64,000 nucleotides of DNA, taken from the NCBI GenBank assembly GCA_020698575.1, contig CM036251.1, positions 31,003,288-31,067,287 of the forward strand, read 5' to 3'. Below the pieces are notes generated by a model that ran no database searches, was not told the origin of the DNA, and saw nothing but the letters and a program-made list of their open reading frames with translations. This DNA is from Bostrychus sinensis (lineage: Eukaryota > Chordata > Actinopteri > Gobiiformes > Eleotridae). Below, one piece after another: positions 31,701-44,933 of this stretch (position 1 is the stretch's first letter; every line of letters starts with the position of its first letter). The position numbers were made by a program, and so were the translations under genes.

Positions 31701-34700
31701 GAGGACCAGAGTCAGAGGTGTTGCACGAAATTATGGCCCCTTTGTATAAACCATCTTGGTGGGCTCTACGTGCGTGTGTGTCCTGACTTTAGGAATTATC
31801 AGGATGACCTCAGGGTCCCCGAGGGTTCCTATGGTAAAAGATCATTAAACATTTAAAGACCAATCAAAGAGCCTTAAAATCCATCATGAAACACACGTGA
31901 AACACATCTTTCTTTGCACTCCCAATCTAGAGAATATAAAGTAAGCTGAACTGGTGCTCAGGCTGCCCAACATCTTTACATACCAAACAAACCAAAACCT
32001 AAACAAATAATTATTCATGGGAATGGTTGTTCGGCTGTGTAATGTATGGAATACAATAGAAGGTCCTGTCACTTTAAGAGAAGGTGCGCAAAGTATCCAG
32101 GGAAGCGCTGTTGAAGTTGGACGGTACTCTCATGGATGTATTATAGAACTGGATAATGAATGACATCACGACTGTCGTTTCAATGGCCGTGCTCATTGGT
32201 GCATGATGCCAAAAAAGTTTTTTACTTCCGCGTTACTTCCGTGTTGTGCGGCCCATAGAGCAGGCACACTGCGGCCTTGGAGCAAGCACAGTGTTGCTCC
32301 GCGTACCATGTGGCCGGCTCTGACAAATGGGCGCGATGGCGGGCTAGAGCGTTGACGTCACAAACTGTAAAAAGTTATTTTTTAGCCAAATTAAAGATTT
32401 CTAAGAGGGAAAAAGTCCATGGTGTGAAAATGGATAATAAACACTACAAAATCCATCCATTTTCTCAGCTGTACGTGTCCTGTAAGCCGGGAACCAGGCG
32501 TTTCTTTTTACATTGCGCTCTATGGGAAAAATGCTTTCTGGGCCGCATTAGATTTTTCGCTGCAGTTCTGCGGCACAGCCGCTAGGAAATTTGGCATCAG
32601 TGGAGAAGGGGCGGTGCCCTATCCAGGTCTTATTGTGTACATCCATGGGTACTCTTAATAGAGTTGTTCAATAAATAACCCGCCAAAATAACCTCATGGA
32701 ATCGCCTTATTATTTATGACATGTAAGATAAATGTACGGACATTACATGGTGTCAGAAGTGGCCCGCGTTTAAGAGGACTTTATCGGCATGGCGAAGTTT
32801 AATCCACCGAGTGAATGTAAGTTTGACTGTCCCGCCGACTGGCCAGAATGGAAACAGAGAGTTTCCTGCTATCAGCTAGCAACAAAGTTGAACAAGGACA
32901 GCGGCGAAATTCAAGTGAGTTCCCTCATCTATTCAATGGGAAGCGAGGCTGAAAAGATCTTCAGCTCATTCAACTTCGCTACCGAAGATGAGAATAAAAA
33001 CTATTACGTGGTACTTCGGAAGTTTGATGAGTACTTTATTCCCCATCGCAATGTTATCCATGAGCGGGCATCAGGGGCGGACTGGCCATCTGTGCATTCT
33101 GGAGGATCACAGAACGGCCGGTCGCTGAGACGGCCGGTGGGCCGTTTTACATAGACTCCATAAACTCATACACAACCAGGCCAGAGAGGGCGCAGCTGCG
33201 CTAATGCGCAACAGCAGAGTAGAAGAAGAAAGCAGAACAGCTGCAGCCACTCAATGCAGCCAGGCACTCGAACAAGCCTACAAGAAGCGACTGACAGGCG
33301 GCCGTGAAGACGGCGGTGGCGCGTGAGCAGAGGCTGCCGTGTGTTTACGTAATGGATAAAAAACAGTTAATAAAACGAAAGGAGAAGGGCGGAGCAGAGA
33401 AAGTCAGGGAAAAGAAGCTTAAGTCGCTTGCATGTGAGGCGTCCAAGTGTAAAAAATAACACAACTGTTTGACAGCAGCAGTGCTATAGCCACATCCACC
33501 AGTACAGCACAACATGAGCATGAAGAGGCTGAGAGTGCGATGGTGGGGGCTGGGCCAAGTCAGCCCAGCACTTCTCAGGCACAGGGACCGACAGAACTAG
33601 ATGAAGTTTTACCTCAGTTAGAGCCGTGTACAGAGCAAGTGGTGAGTATAGCTTACTGTATGAAACACAGGGCTTTCATAGCTATTTAGGCTACGACATA
33701 TTTATTCCACTTCCTATACATATCTCTAAAACACTATCATAACAATAACAATATGAATAATAAGAATAATATTCTATCTAATATGGCTGTGAAGACTCTC
33801 ATTCATCCAGGCTGATTCCATTGCATTAGTAGGTTTAAAAGCTGTCATCTGGACTTGGTTTTAAAGACAGCTCTCTTACAGTCAAATTTCAGAAGTGAGA
33901 AAGCCTCTTGGATAAAAGGTGAAACGTCTTCAACTTTAAAGCCAAGTCCAGAGACAGCTTTTAAACCTACTATTGCAACTATATCTAATGTGAATTAAAT
34001 CCAGGGATGTTCCCAAGCCCTCCAATAATAGGTCATAGTGTAATCCAGGACTAAACTATATCTAAAACATGACACAACCAGGTCTAACCAAGACTAAACC
34101 CTAACTAAAATAAGTATAAGCTGTCCAAAACTATTGCTAAACCAGGTTTAAACTAGGTCTGAACAGGGACAAAACCAAGTCTTAATCAGGTCTGTGCCAG
34201 GATCAAATCAGATTCAAATCCGGGACTAAACCTGTACAAAACCAGGTCTAAACCTGATGATTAAAGTTTAGGGACTTGAATTTGACGTGTGGACCATGTG
34301 TGGTTTAGTCCTGGTTTAGAAATAGTTCAGTCAGATCAGTCAGTTTTTAAAATGTATTTATTTTATTTTTATTTACTTAGTACAACCATAAACAATTTCC
34401 TAAAGTCTTGAAATTATGTTTTTTTATTTAATACGATCATAAACAACTTTAGAAGATCTAAAGATTTTAGATTTTTAGTTTACTATCATAAACAACTGGC
34501 CAGACTCCAGGGCTGTTTTTCAGTCCCAGTCCGCCCCTGGCGGGCATGTTTTTATCAGCGCGGCCAGCACCACGGGGAAACGGCGGAGCAGTACATCCAT
34601 GTTTTTTATGAATTGGCGGAGCACTGCGAGTTTGGAGACAAACGGGACGAGCACATCAGACACCGCCTAGTCGTGGGAATACAAGATAAGGAGCTGTCCG

Positions 34701-37700
34701 CTGCGCGGCGCTCACGCTTGCAGTGGAATTTGGGGGTCAGTCTCCAGTCCAACCCGCCAGAAGCTCAGTTTGCAGTCAATATGGTGCAACGACATGGCGG
34801 CATACACACATACACATACCAACAAGGGACTCATAAAACAGAGGGCTGCAGGAGATGCGGTAAACCCAAGCATTCAGATAAAGAAAAGTGTCCTGCACTT
34901 AAGAGCAAGTGTAATAAATGTCACAAACAAGGACACTGGGAGCGTGTGTGTCGTACTAATGCAGTGAGAGAAATCACAGAGGAGGTGAAGCAGACATACT
35001 TCCTTGGAGAAATTAGAAGTAAAGTTAAAGAACAAGATAGATGGACAGTTGACCTGGAAGTGAACAATGTCCCAATAACATTTAAAATAGACACTGGCGC
35101 AGATGCTATGGTCATCAATCTGAGGACATACAAAAGGATGAAACCAAAAATCAAACTGGATCCGCCCAACACCAAGTTTGTAAGTCCAGGAGGGGACCTG
35201 ACTTGCATAGGGCTCTTTCAGGCGACTATCAAGTATAAGGAGAAGCAGTACTCTTTTAATGTCTATGTCATTAGAGGACGAGTCAGCTGCTTATTCGGCT
35301 GTGACGATGCTGTGGACATGGGCCTCGTGAAAAGGGTGGATGAGCTCAGTGGTGTTTTTGGGTCAGGTGGATTGCTGAACACAGAACCAGTGAAGATCCT
35401 CCTACAGGATGGTACCCAACCATATGCAGTGCATACAGCGAGACGGATATCTTTGCCGCTCGTCCCTCTTGTAAAGAAAGAGTTGCACAGAATGGAAATG
35501 GAAGGTATCATAGAAAAGGTGACCCAGCCAACTGAATGGTGCGCAGCCATGGTCCCGGTGCTAAAGCCCAACAAGCAAGATGTTCGCTGTTGTGCTGATC
35601 TAAGGAAGTTTAACCGAGCAGTGAAATGTGAAAAATATGTGTTGACCACTGTAGAAGAAATACTGCCTAGGCTGGCCAGGTCCAGGGTGTTTACTTCACT
35701 GGATGCAGCCAGTGGCTTTTACCAGATACCGTTGCATGAGGACAGTAAAAAGCTCACAACGTTCATCACCCCGTTTGGGAGGTATACTTTCAGACGTCTT
35801 CCATTTGGGATCACAAGTGCACCGGAAATTTTCCAAAGGAAAATGGCAGAGACCCTGGCAGGACTTGAGGGGACTGAGGTATACATTCTCATCCATGGAT
35901 AGAATGAAGAGATCCACGACCAGCGTTTGGAAAAGGCACTCAAAATTATTGAGGCAGCAGGTCTCAAGCTGAATGAGCGCAAGCGCAATTTCCAGAAGGA
36001 CCAGGTTCGCTTCCTTGGACATGTCATAGACAAGACGGGTGTCCGACCAGACCCAGACAAAGTGGCAGGGATTGAGAATTTCCCTCAGCCACACAATGTC
36101 ACAGAATTAGAACAGACGAGATTCCTGGGAACGGTGAACCATCTGGCTAAATATGTCTCAGAACTGTCCACTGTGGGCCAGCCACTCTATGCACTGTTGA
36201 GAAAAGACGTAGAGTGGGTTTGTGAGCCAGCCCAGCATGCCGCTTTTCAAAAACTCAAAGCCCTGTTAGCTACAGCCCCTGTTCTCGTATTTTACGACGC
36301 AAACAAACCTACAATGGTGTCAGCTGATGCTAGCAGTTACGGACTGGGTGCTGTTCTACTCCAGCTGCACGGGGACCAATGGAAACCTGTGGCCTATGCG
36401 TCCCGACGGCTGAGCGACACAGAGACCAGGTATGCTCAAATCGAAAAAGAATGCCTGGCCAGTGTGTGGGCATGTGAAAGGTTTGATAAATACCTGTTTG
36501 GACTCAATAACTTCAGACTAATGACGTCACAAGCCCCTGGTACCCCAGATTAATAGTAAAGATCTGGACAATGTGCCCATCAGGTGTCAGAGACTGTTAA
36601 TGAGGCTCATGCCCTTTAGTGCCGTGGCAGAGTTTGCACCGGGCAAAACTCTAGCAGTAGCTGATGCTCTCGGCCCAGAGAAGCATTACGGAGATGGAGT
36701 TTCTCATGAGGATGTGGCTGCACACATAGATTCCATCATAAGTCAGGTACCAGCTACACCCCAGCGGATTAGGGAAATAAAACACAGCACTGCCAATGAT
36801 TCACAGCTACAGACAGTGCGCAGCTTCATTAGGTCCGGGTGGCCTGAATACATAGACAACCTCCCAGAGTTAGTCAAAGACTTCTATCCGGTAAGGGCCG
36901 AGAGCTTTCTGAGCTAGACGGCCTGATTGTGAGAGGGAGCCGCATAGTGATTCCTGTGAAGATGAGAGAGATGGTTCTAGACAGAATCCATGATGGGCAT
37001 CAGGGTCTAACTAAGTGTAGATAAAGAGCTTTACAATGCGTCTGGTGGCCCAAAATGAGACAGGACATTACTACGCAAGTGCAACAGTGCCCATACTGCA
37101 TAGAAAACAGAAACTCACAGAGGAAAGAGCCCTTACTTCTGAGTGAACTCCCATCACAACCGTGGCAAAAAGTAGCAGTAGACCTGTGCGAGTTTAAAAA
37201 GCAGAACTACTTAGTTGTGTCTGACTACTTCTCTAGATTTTTAGAAATCCTACATTTGCCAACAACTACTAGCAGTCAGGTTGTTTCCAGGCTTAAGGCT
37301 ACTTTTACACGCTATGGCATCCCCAACGTATTAGTAGGCGACAATGGGCCACAGCTAGCCTGTGATGAAATGAGGGAGTTCAGTAAGGAGTATGATTTCA
37401 CCCATATCACGTCATCTCCACATTTCCCTCAAAGCAATGGGCGGAGAGGGCTGTCCAGATTGCAAAAAGTATCCTAAGACAGGATGACCCCCTCCTTGCC
37501 CTCATGACATACAGAGCTGCACCTACCTCTTCCACTGGAGCCAGCCCAGCCAAACTGTTAATGGGCAGGAAACTCAGGCCCACCTTGCCCATTCTGCAGG
37601 ACAATCTGAATCCAAGCTGGCCTGATAGGGACAAATTCACCATGCCGATGCCTTGGCCAAACAAAAGCAGGTATACTTCTACAATTGCAGCACACAAAGC

Positions 37701-39237
37701 GCTATAGAAGGAATAGGCGCCATCTGCTGGCCACACCTACCAAGCACACATCAGACATTGCGGATCCTGCTACAAACCTACCAGCAGAGGACTCTACAAT
37801 GCCCATGGAGATGGAGTCACCAGTTTCTGACACAGCAGATACTCTCACACTGGAATCTAAAGTAACTCGCTCTGGCAGGGTGAGCAAACCGGCAATTAAA
37901 CTGAACTTGTGAGTAGGGCTGTGCAATAATCGAATTTTGATTACAATTTCGATTGTTACACCCTACGATTACAAAAATTATGTAATCGAGAAAAAACGAT
38001 TAATAACACTAACTTTGAAGTGTGTTTTGAATGCGCGCTCACGCTCCGCCCCTCACTTCTCAAAGCTTGCGCTCTGATAGCTACAAGCTAGGCTAAATGT
38101 GGAAAGATGTTGGCAGAACGAAAACAGTAGACGCTTTGGTTAGCAGAAAAGACAAGACAAATTCTGTTGTTTGTAAGCACTTTAGGTTTGAAGAGAAAGA
38201 CATTGAGCCAAGACACACTGTGTGCAAGGCGTGCTTTGGGTTGTGGATACTGTTTCTATCCCCTACTGGACAGGAGAGGATGGTTCTCTAATAACACGGT
38301 GAGTGCAGTGGTTTCATGTTTACTTAGTGTTTTGGCTCTGGTTGTAAGTGTACAAGTTGTGCATGTATGGTTTAGTCTGTGGCGCTTGACTTTATCAGCT
38401 ACTAGTTTGCACCTGAGCGCTGTGGGTGTGTCTAATTCTCCAGTTCATAGCTAAATCATGCCCGATGACTGTTTACAGTTGGGTTTTGTTGTTATGGCGT
38501 TGGGCTGGTGAGGCTGCGGAGGACAGCCAGTGGTCCCCAGGCAGAGCAATAAAACAGGACTGTGTGCGCTGGTCTCCGCCTCCGACAACCCGTTCAACGC
38601 GCCCCGTGAGCTTAAACGCACATTGTAACGTAGTTAAAAGCAGTTTAAAACCGTGTTAAACTACCGGGGGTCCTAGCGGTGTCTCAGCGGCAAGTCTGCC
38701 CAGCCTCAGAGCACTGGAGTCGGGCGTAGGCATAGAGTAAGTGCGCTGTCTCATCCAGCTCAAACAGCGCTGGTGTTGTAAGCTCCATGAGACAGAGCTG
38801 ATAACAGTGTGTATGTGTTGATAACAGTGTGTATGTGTTGATAACAGTGTGTATGTGTTGATAACAGTGTGTATGTGTTGATAACAGTGTGTATGTGTTG
38901 ATAACAGTGTGTATGTGTTGATAACAGTGAGTATGTGTTGATAACAGTGTGTATGTGTTGATAACAGTGAGTATGTTGATAACAGTGTGTATGTGTTTGC
39001 ATGCGTACAGTCAAAGAGGGGAAACGCATGCTTCAAATGCAGTTAGAACCGCATTAGTATAGGACAATAAAAAGGTGAACTAACTTCTATTTGTGTCATC
39101 ATCATCACTTAAGCAAATCATGTAAACAGACTGGTGTTGCTGGCAAAAAACCTTTAAAACATTAGTCTATGTTCTGCTTTTATGCTATGAAGGTGGACCA
39201 GCATGTTTTATTTACGTTACGGACAATAATAATACAC

Positions 39238-39283
<46 letters not shown>

Positions 39284-40200
39284 CATGTAACTGGAATTTA
39301 AATAATATAGGCTACTTACTAGACTTAAAATGAGAAATAATTTTATTTGTTAAATAATTGCTTTAGTTCTATGTTCATAACAGGCTATAACAGTTCTATA
39401 GCAGTTCACTCCATTTGGTTACAAAAGAGAACAACCTTGGTTTATTTAATGTTTCGCATTTTTTTATTTATGTGCAAAAAATATATTTGACATCATTTTG
39501 CTAAGTTAGTGAATAATCGTGATTTCAATTATGTCTAAATTAATCGTGATTATTATTGTTTCCATAATCGAGCAGCCCTACTTTTGAGTACTGTGGACTT
39601 TAGAGCATGGTTTTACTGTGCTACAGGGAGGATTTGCGTCCACAGTGATTTTTTTTTTTCTTTCTCCATTTTGTTGTAAGCTTGCATGCACTGTGGTCCT
39701 GGTTATGTATTGTTCCATGTTTGGGGTTATGAAGGATGGCTTTGTCATTCTCTCTTTTCTTATTAGAGGGGATGATAATGGACTGGCATAATGCTAAAAG
39801 TCATAAACTGAATTTTCTGTTCACTAATTTGTTGCATGAAAATTTATGTCAAATGAGTGTCAAAAGAATTTGTTAAAAGGGTTATCCTGATGTTTATAGG
39901 TGGTAAATTTAAATAGATAATATTATTTATGTTTTAGTTTTGTTGACAGCCAATCGCTTTTAAGAAGGGGAGATGTAATGTATGGAATACAATAGAAAGT
40001 TCTGTCACTTTAAGAGAAGGTGCGCAAACCTCATGGAATCGCCTTATTATTTATGTCACGTAAGATAAATGTACGGACATTACAGGCTGTGTATGAGTCT
40101 GTGGCAACTAACTGGCTATTCGCTTGGGCAGTGTTTCTGCACCCACCGTCACCCTATAATGATAAGCCATGACCCCAAATAAATAAATAAATATACACAT

Positions 40201-40247
<47 letters not shown>

Positions 40248-43200
40248 TATAGATATATAGATAGATAGATAGATAGATAGATATAGATATATATAGATAT
40301 AGATATATATATATACATACAAACCCAAAATTGTAAATTTAGAACATTTATTTTGAATTAACCTTCACATACTTTACTGTAAACTTGTGCAATGCAAACA
40401 AAACTTGCAAAGAAAATAAATGAATAGTCTCTTTGAGAGCTGTAACTCAGACAAAGTTTGCCTAAATAAGGTAAAACCAACAAATACACAAAACTTACCT
40501 AAAAAGCATGTGTGACCTCTTTTAGAACTTAAACAAAAATAAGTTTAATTCTTCAATTAATAACAATTGTTGTGGTTCACAACAGTGTAAATACTATGAA
40601 CTGTGTTACTCCAGTGGTAATTGAACTCATCCTTGCATAGACTCCACATAACTTTTGTTTTGTCTATATTGCTGTCTGGTGACGATTTGAAGCAGAATTG
40701 TCCATTTAGCAATGTGTCTTTTTGGTCACTCATGTTGCTTTAGCTCGTTCACTTGTTGCATTAGGCTCGTTCCAGATGAACTGTGCCTCGCCTGGATTGT
40801 GAACGAGAGCGCATCGCCGCAATGAGAGGAGTGGAAATACACCTGTACTGAAGTCGGACAGTTTGTAGCTCAGATCACGCCCGAAATCCACTTCTCGTGT
40901 GTGTTGGTTTATCCAGGTCAAAACTGTAACTTTAGTCTGTATTTAAAAAAAAAAAAAGAGGCAGAGAGGAGGGCAGTGAAGTGTCGTGTGTTACGTTTCT
41001 GATCAGCACTAAACTCAGATCCAATCACCTGTCTGTTCACTGCTGACAGGTGGGCGTTTTCCCATCATGCACTGAGCCATGCAGCCTCCGCAGTTGCACT
41101 GAACTGCGGCGGCTCAGACGCTGTTCTCGTTTGGCTCTCATGGTGACCGTCGCACTTGTGACATCAGAGCAAGTCGGGAACAAGACGGACACAAATCTAA
41201 CCAGAGCACTGCACACAGATCAACACTGATCGAAACTGTGCAAGTCTGGCTCATCTCGAACGCGCCTGATGGATGGAAACCGCGGTGAAGTTAGATGGAT
41301 ATTGGATATTCGACATTTTCGCATATTCGCCTTGGGAACCGCTACAGTACTCACGGCAAATGAGACCGAGCAAAGAACATGACAGACGGCTTGTGCTGAC
41401 ACAAAGTGTTGGCGTCAGCCTTGGTTCAGCTTAGGGGCCGTCAGTGAATTACTCTACAGGGCTAATTGTCTGTTTTTCTTCAAGATCTTCCAGGTCATGT
41501 GACCTAGTGATTCCAAACCACAACTGAATATTTCTACTAGATGAGTAATATCGGGCACAGCACTTTTTATTACATATTCATGCTGGTTCAAATTTATTAA
41601 AAATTTTTACAGTAAATTTTAAAGTTTTTCTTCTATAGACCCTTCTCACACAGCGTCATCTGATCACGTGATTTCCACGGAGCCGCCATGTTGGATGGCA
41701 AAAGCCGGTTGTCACGGCCCAATTTGGATCAGTCCTGCTGTCTGTTAGCCTAACAACTTAAATTCGTTTTACTCATCAAAAATAGTTTAATGTGTCCTAT
41801 ATCTGTGATAGCATCTACCAGCTGTCTTTTGAAGTAAAAAAGTTAATGTTGCACTGTTTGACAATTATTCTTTAAAAAAGTCACATAAAAGATCGCTCCT
41901 GCTGTAATCGTCAAATAAAGTAAAAACCGATCTGAGGTCAGTTCTTACTGTCTGCTCAGGTTTATTAGCAGGGTAAACACGTTTTCACGGACATTTAGCA
42001 AACGGGAGAGAAAAAGAAAATACAATGTTCAGGACAGCTTGGTATTTGTTCATTTCTGCGTGAGGATATGGCGATTACAGGATTATTTTCACAACATGGA
42101 ATACTTTGATGGAAATATATCTTGATATTTACCTGTGGATTTATACGAACTGATTGAGGGTTACTAATCCTGGATTGGACTGGTTTTGGACAGAACCAGT
42201 GTTCAAAGGTAAAAAGTCTGTTTTTTCGGTTTGGGCATACTGAGGAATCGTCATTAATTACACATATGTCCTATTTTAAGCATAAAGTTAACTTAATTCC
42301 CATTTTGTACAGAACATAAGCTTTCTAACGATATATATCATGCCTGTATTGACAAAATAATAACTGTGCAAATTATGTTTTCGCTGAGTTTTTTTCTGAA
42401 TCTGGTTGCCGCTAGCTTGAATGAGGTTAAACAAATATAAATCCTAATTCTCCATATCTCAGCAAATTTGCCACTTTTTAAGGCCTTAAATTTTGATTTA
42501 TAATTTTAGACTTGTAAACCTCAGTGGAAAGCCTACTTTATTTAAGTATTTATATTGCCTTTTCACTAATCTGCGTCTCTCATCTGCCTACTCATATGGA
42601 CAACAGTTGTTTAGGGCACTTTCCATACTAAAGGTCTGTCACCCATCCTGCCACAAAATATTTTTATGCCTCTAAGGAGCTCTCTGCCTCTTGTGAGCTT
42701 TTAAATGTGCCCCTCTAAAGTGAGATTGTCGATTGATTGACTAAATAATTGCAAACGTTGTGGTATTCCAAAGCAGATTGTGTGTTGAAGGCTGGTAACC
42801 CGTAATTTTGACATCATATGGGTCTTAAGCATCGACAAGTGAACATTTCTCTAAATATCGCTGTCTGACCTGACCACTTAACGTTAAGTATTGAACCGGT
42901 GTAGAAAGTGGTAAATATGAACTCAATTTCTATGCATGATCGCTAATTGCTAGCCAGCTACACCAGCTTTTTGCCATCCAAAATGGCGGCGTCAACAAAC
43001 CAAGTCACGTGACTGAGAACGGTCTATAGCTTCCAGGTCATGTGACCTAGTGATTCCAAACCACAACTGATAATTTCTGCTAAATGAGTAAAATCGGGCA
43101 CTGCACTTTTTTTTTACATTTTCTCGCTCATTCAAATTTATTAGATTTTTTTACAGTAAATTTGACAAATTTCTAATTTATTTGAATTTTTTACAGTAAA

Positions 43201-44530
43201 ACTGACATTTTTTCTTCAATAGCTTTCAGGTCATGTGACCTAGTGATTCCAAACCACAACTGAGTATTTCTACTAGATGAGTACAATCAGGCATGGCACT
43301 TTTTTATTAGGTTTTCAAGCTTATTCAAATTAAATTAAATTTTTACAGTAAATTGGACAGTTTTTCTTCAATAGCTTTCAGGTCATGTGACCCAGTGACC
43401 CCAAACCACAACTGAATATTACTACTACAATTCACTACATTCATTTTCATGCTTATTCAAATTTATTAAAAATTTTTACAGGAATGCCACAGATGTTTGT
43501 AGCAGTATCTTATAAGGGTAGGATTTCACATTTTCTTAAACTGTCTTTCAAACATAAAATGCTTGAGGATTTAGATAAAGCAAAAGGAACTTATAAAATA
43601 TTCTGGTATGCTGGTTGTGATATCTTTATTTCTTCATTCAATACTTTGATTCCTTTGAAAGAGCTCTGTCAAATTAATATTTATAAAAATTTGGCCCACA
43701 AGTAAAAGGGGAGGTGTAAGGGGAGGCAGGACATCCTTGTTGCACTTTTGCTGATATTAAATCTACTGGGTGTGCCATATAAATGTTTTACAGCACTATA
43801 ATTATCTCTATAGAGTGCTAAAAGGCTTTAATAAAAATGTGCAAAGTTCAAAAAAGATAATGTATTAATGCAAAATTAATGAGTAATTGTGGTTGATAAT
43901 CTAAAAAGAGAATTATAGGATCACCAGGGATAAAAATCTTTATATATAATAAAGTAGGTCTAGTACTAGTCTAATATCAGAGATGAGGTGTCCAGGCATT
44001 AAGCCATGTTGAGATTCATGAATAATGACACATGAGCCATTTTTCTCTGTCCGTACTTTCACTTTTAAAGCCACATAGCCTCTGTAGCCTCTGTAACCCA
44101 CATTAAGAATGTGTCTGTGTGTGTTTGATGGTGGTCGAAGGGGCCATAAGCAGAGATTGGCAGCCACACTTCCATCAGTCTGGCCCAAGGCAGCTGTTGC
44201 TACAGAAGTAGCTCACCACCACCGAAGAGTGAATATATAAATCATTGTAAAGTATCTAGAAAGGCGCAATATAAATCCACTGCGTTACTATTAATATTAT
44301 TACTCACACTACTGACAGCTACAAATATAACATTATAAAAGGCTCCATAATACAAGAAGTTACATGGGTACAATGGTTAATATTTTATCCAATTCTTTGT
44401 TTCTTTTGCTTGTTTCTTTCTTGGCCTACAATGAGGACCACAGCACTCCTAAATCTCTAAAGCTAAAAAGGTCACGAATGTACATTATCCCTTTTAATAA
44501 ATATATTATTATTATTATTATTATTATTAT

Positions 44531-44561
<31 letters not shown>

Positions 44562-44902
44562 TTTGTTGTTGTTGTTATTATTATTATTAGCTTATCATTA
44601 TTTGCCTAGATGCTTCTGTTAATTTAGGAAATGACAGATGTTAGAATAAAAACGTAAACTGATTTATAAAAAAAACATTCTCAAAAATCTCCTTTTATGG
44701 TGAACTGGGGGAAAGAACTGTAGTGCACCCTTAAATAATGCAAAATATATTTGGACTATCTCTCCAAAAAGCATAATCTTTCTTAAGTTACTTAATAGTT
44801 TCTTAATAGTTACTCCAATATAATTCATTTAGGATGGTCTTGTCTGAGACAAACTACAACCAGAAATTAGTTAACTTTTGTATTTATTATAAATAAGTGA
44901 GT

Positions 44903-44933
<31 letters not shown>

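Larger units (their letters stand above)
37914..39580 (+). mobile_element. ZBED-type hAT element, internally deleted
   Basis: Ends TAGGGCTGTGCAATAATCG and, inverted, TAGGGCTGCTCGATTATGG lie between CTTGTGAG (37906-37913) and CTTTTGAG (39581-39588), an 8-base duplication with one difference. A partial transposase start at 38097-38291 (NSVVCKHFRFEEKDIEPRHTVCKACF) resembles a BED finger. The remainder is replaced by non-coding DNA, a 20-base minisatellite and a (TAA)n run. Only 1.67 kb remains. Confidence 0.87.
32038..40084 (+). mobile_element. Ty3/Gypsy LTR retrotransposon with three nested hAT elements
   Basis: The element starts TGTAATGTATGG and ends GACATTACA. It is flanked by the 5-base duplication GGCTG (32033-32037, 40085-40089). 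Order: 5' LTR, tRNA-Leu-type primer site, gag, zinc knuckle, protease, RT, RNase H, integrase, polypurine tract, 3' LTR. Insertions lie in the 5' LTR (32131-32647), gag (33072-34539) and the 3' internal region (37914-39580), each with an 8-base duplication. Stops, frameshifts and loss of catalytic residues make it dead. It lies in sense orientation in the intron of b4galnt3. Confidence 0.94.

Noticed and set aside
38801..38996. Regular spaced repeats considered as a CRISPR array
   Set aside because: Units are contiguous with no spacers and the genome is vertebrate.
38656..39036. Open frame of 126 codons on the - strand with HTHCYQHIHTVINTY-like repeats
   Set aside because: It is the cyclic reading of a 20-base minisatellite inside a hAT relic; no start context or homology.
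44364..44609. Open frame ending in poly-isoleucine and poly-serine
   Set aside because: Produced by trinucleotide microsatellites; not a gene.
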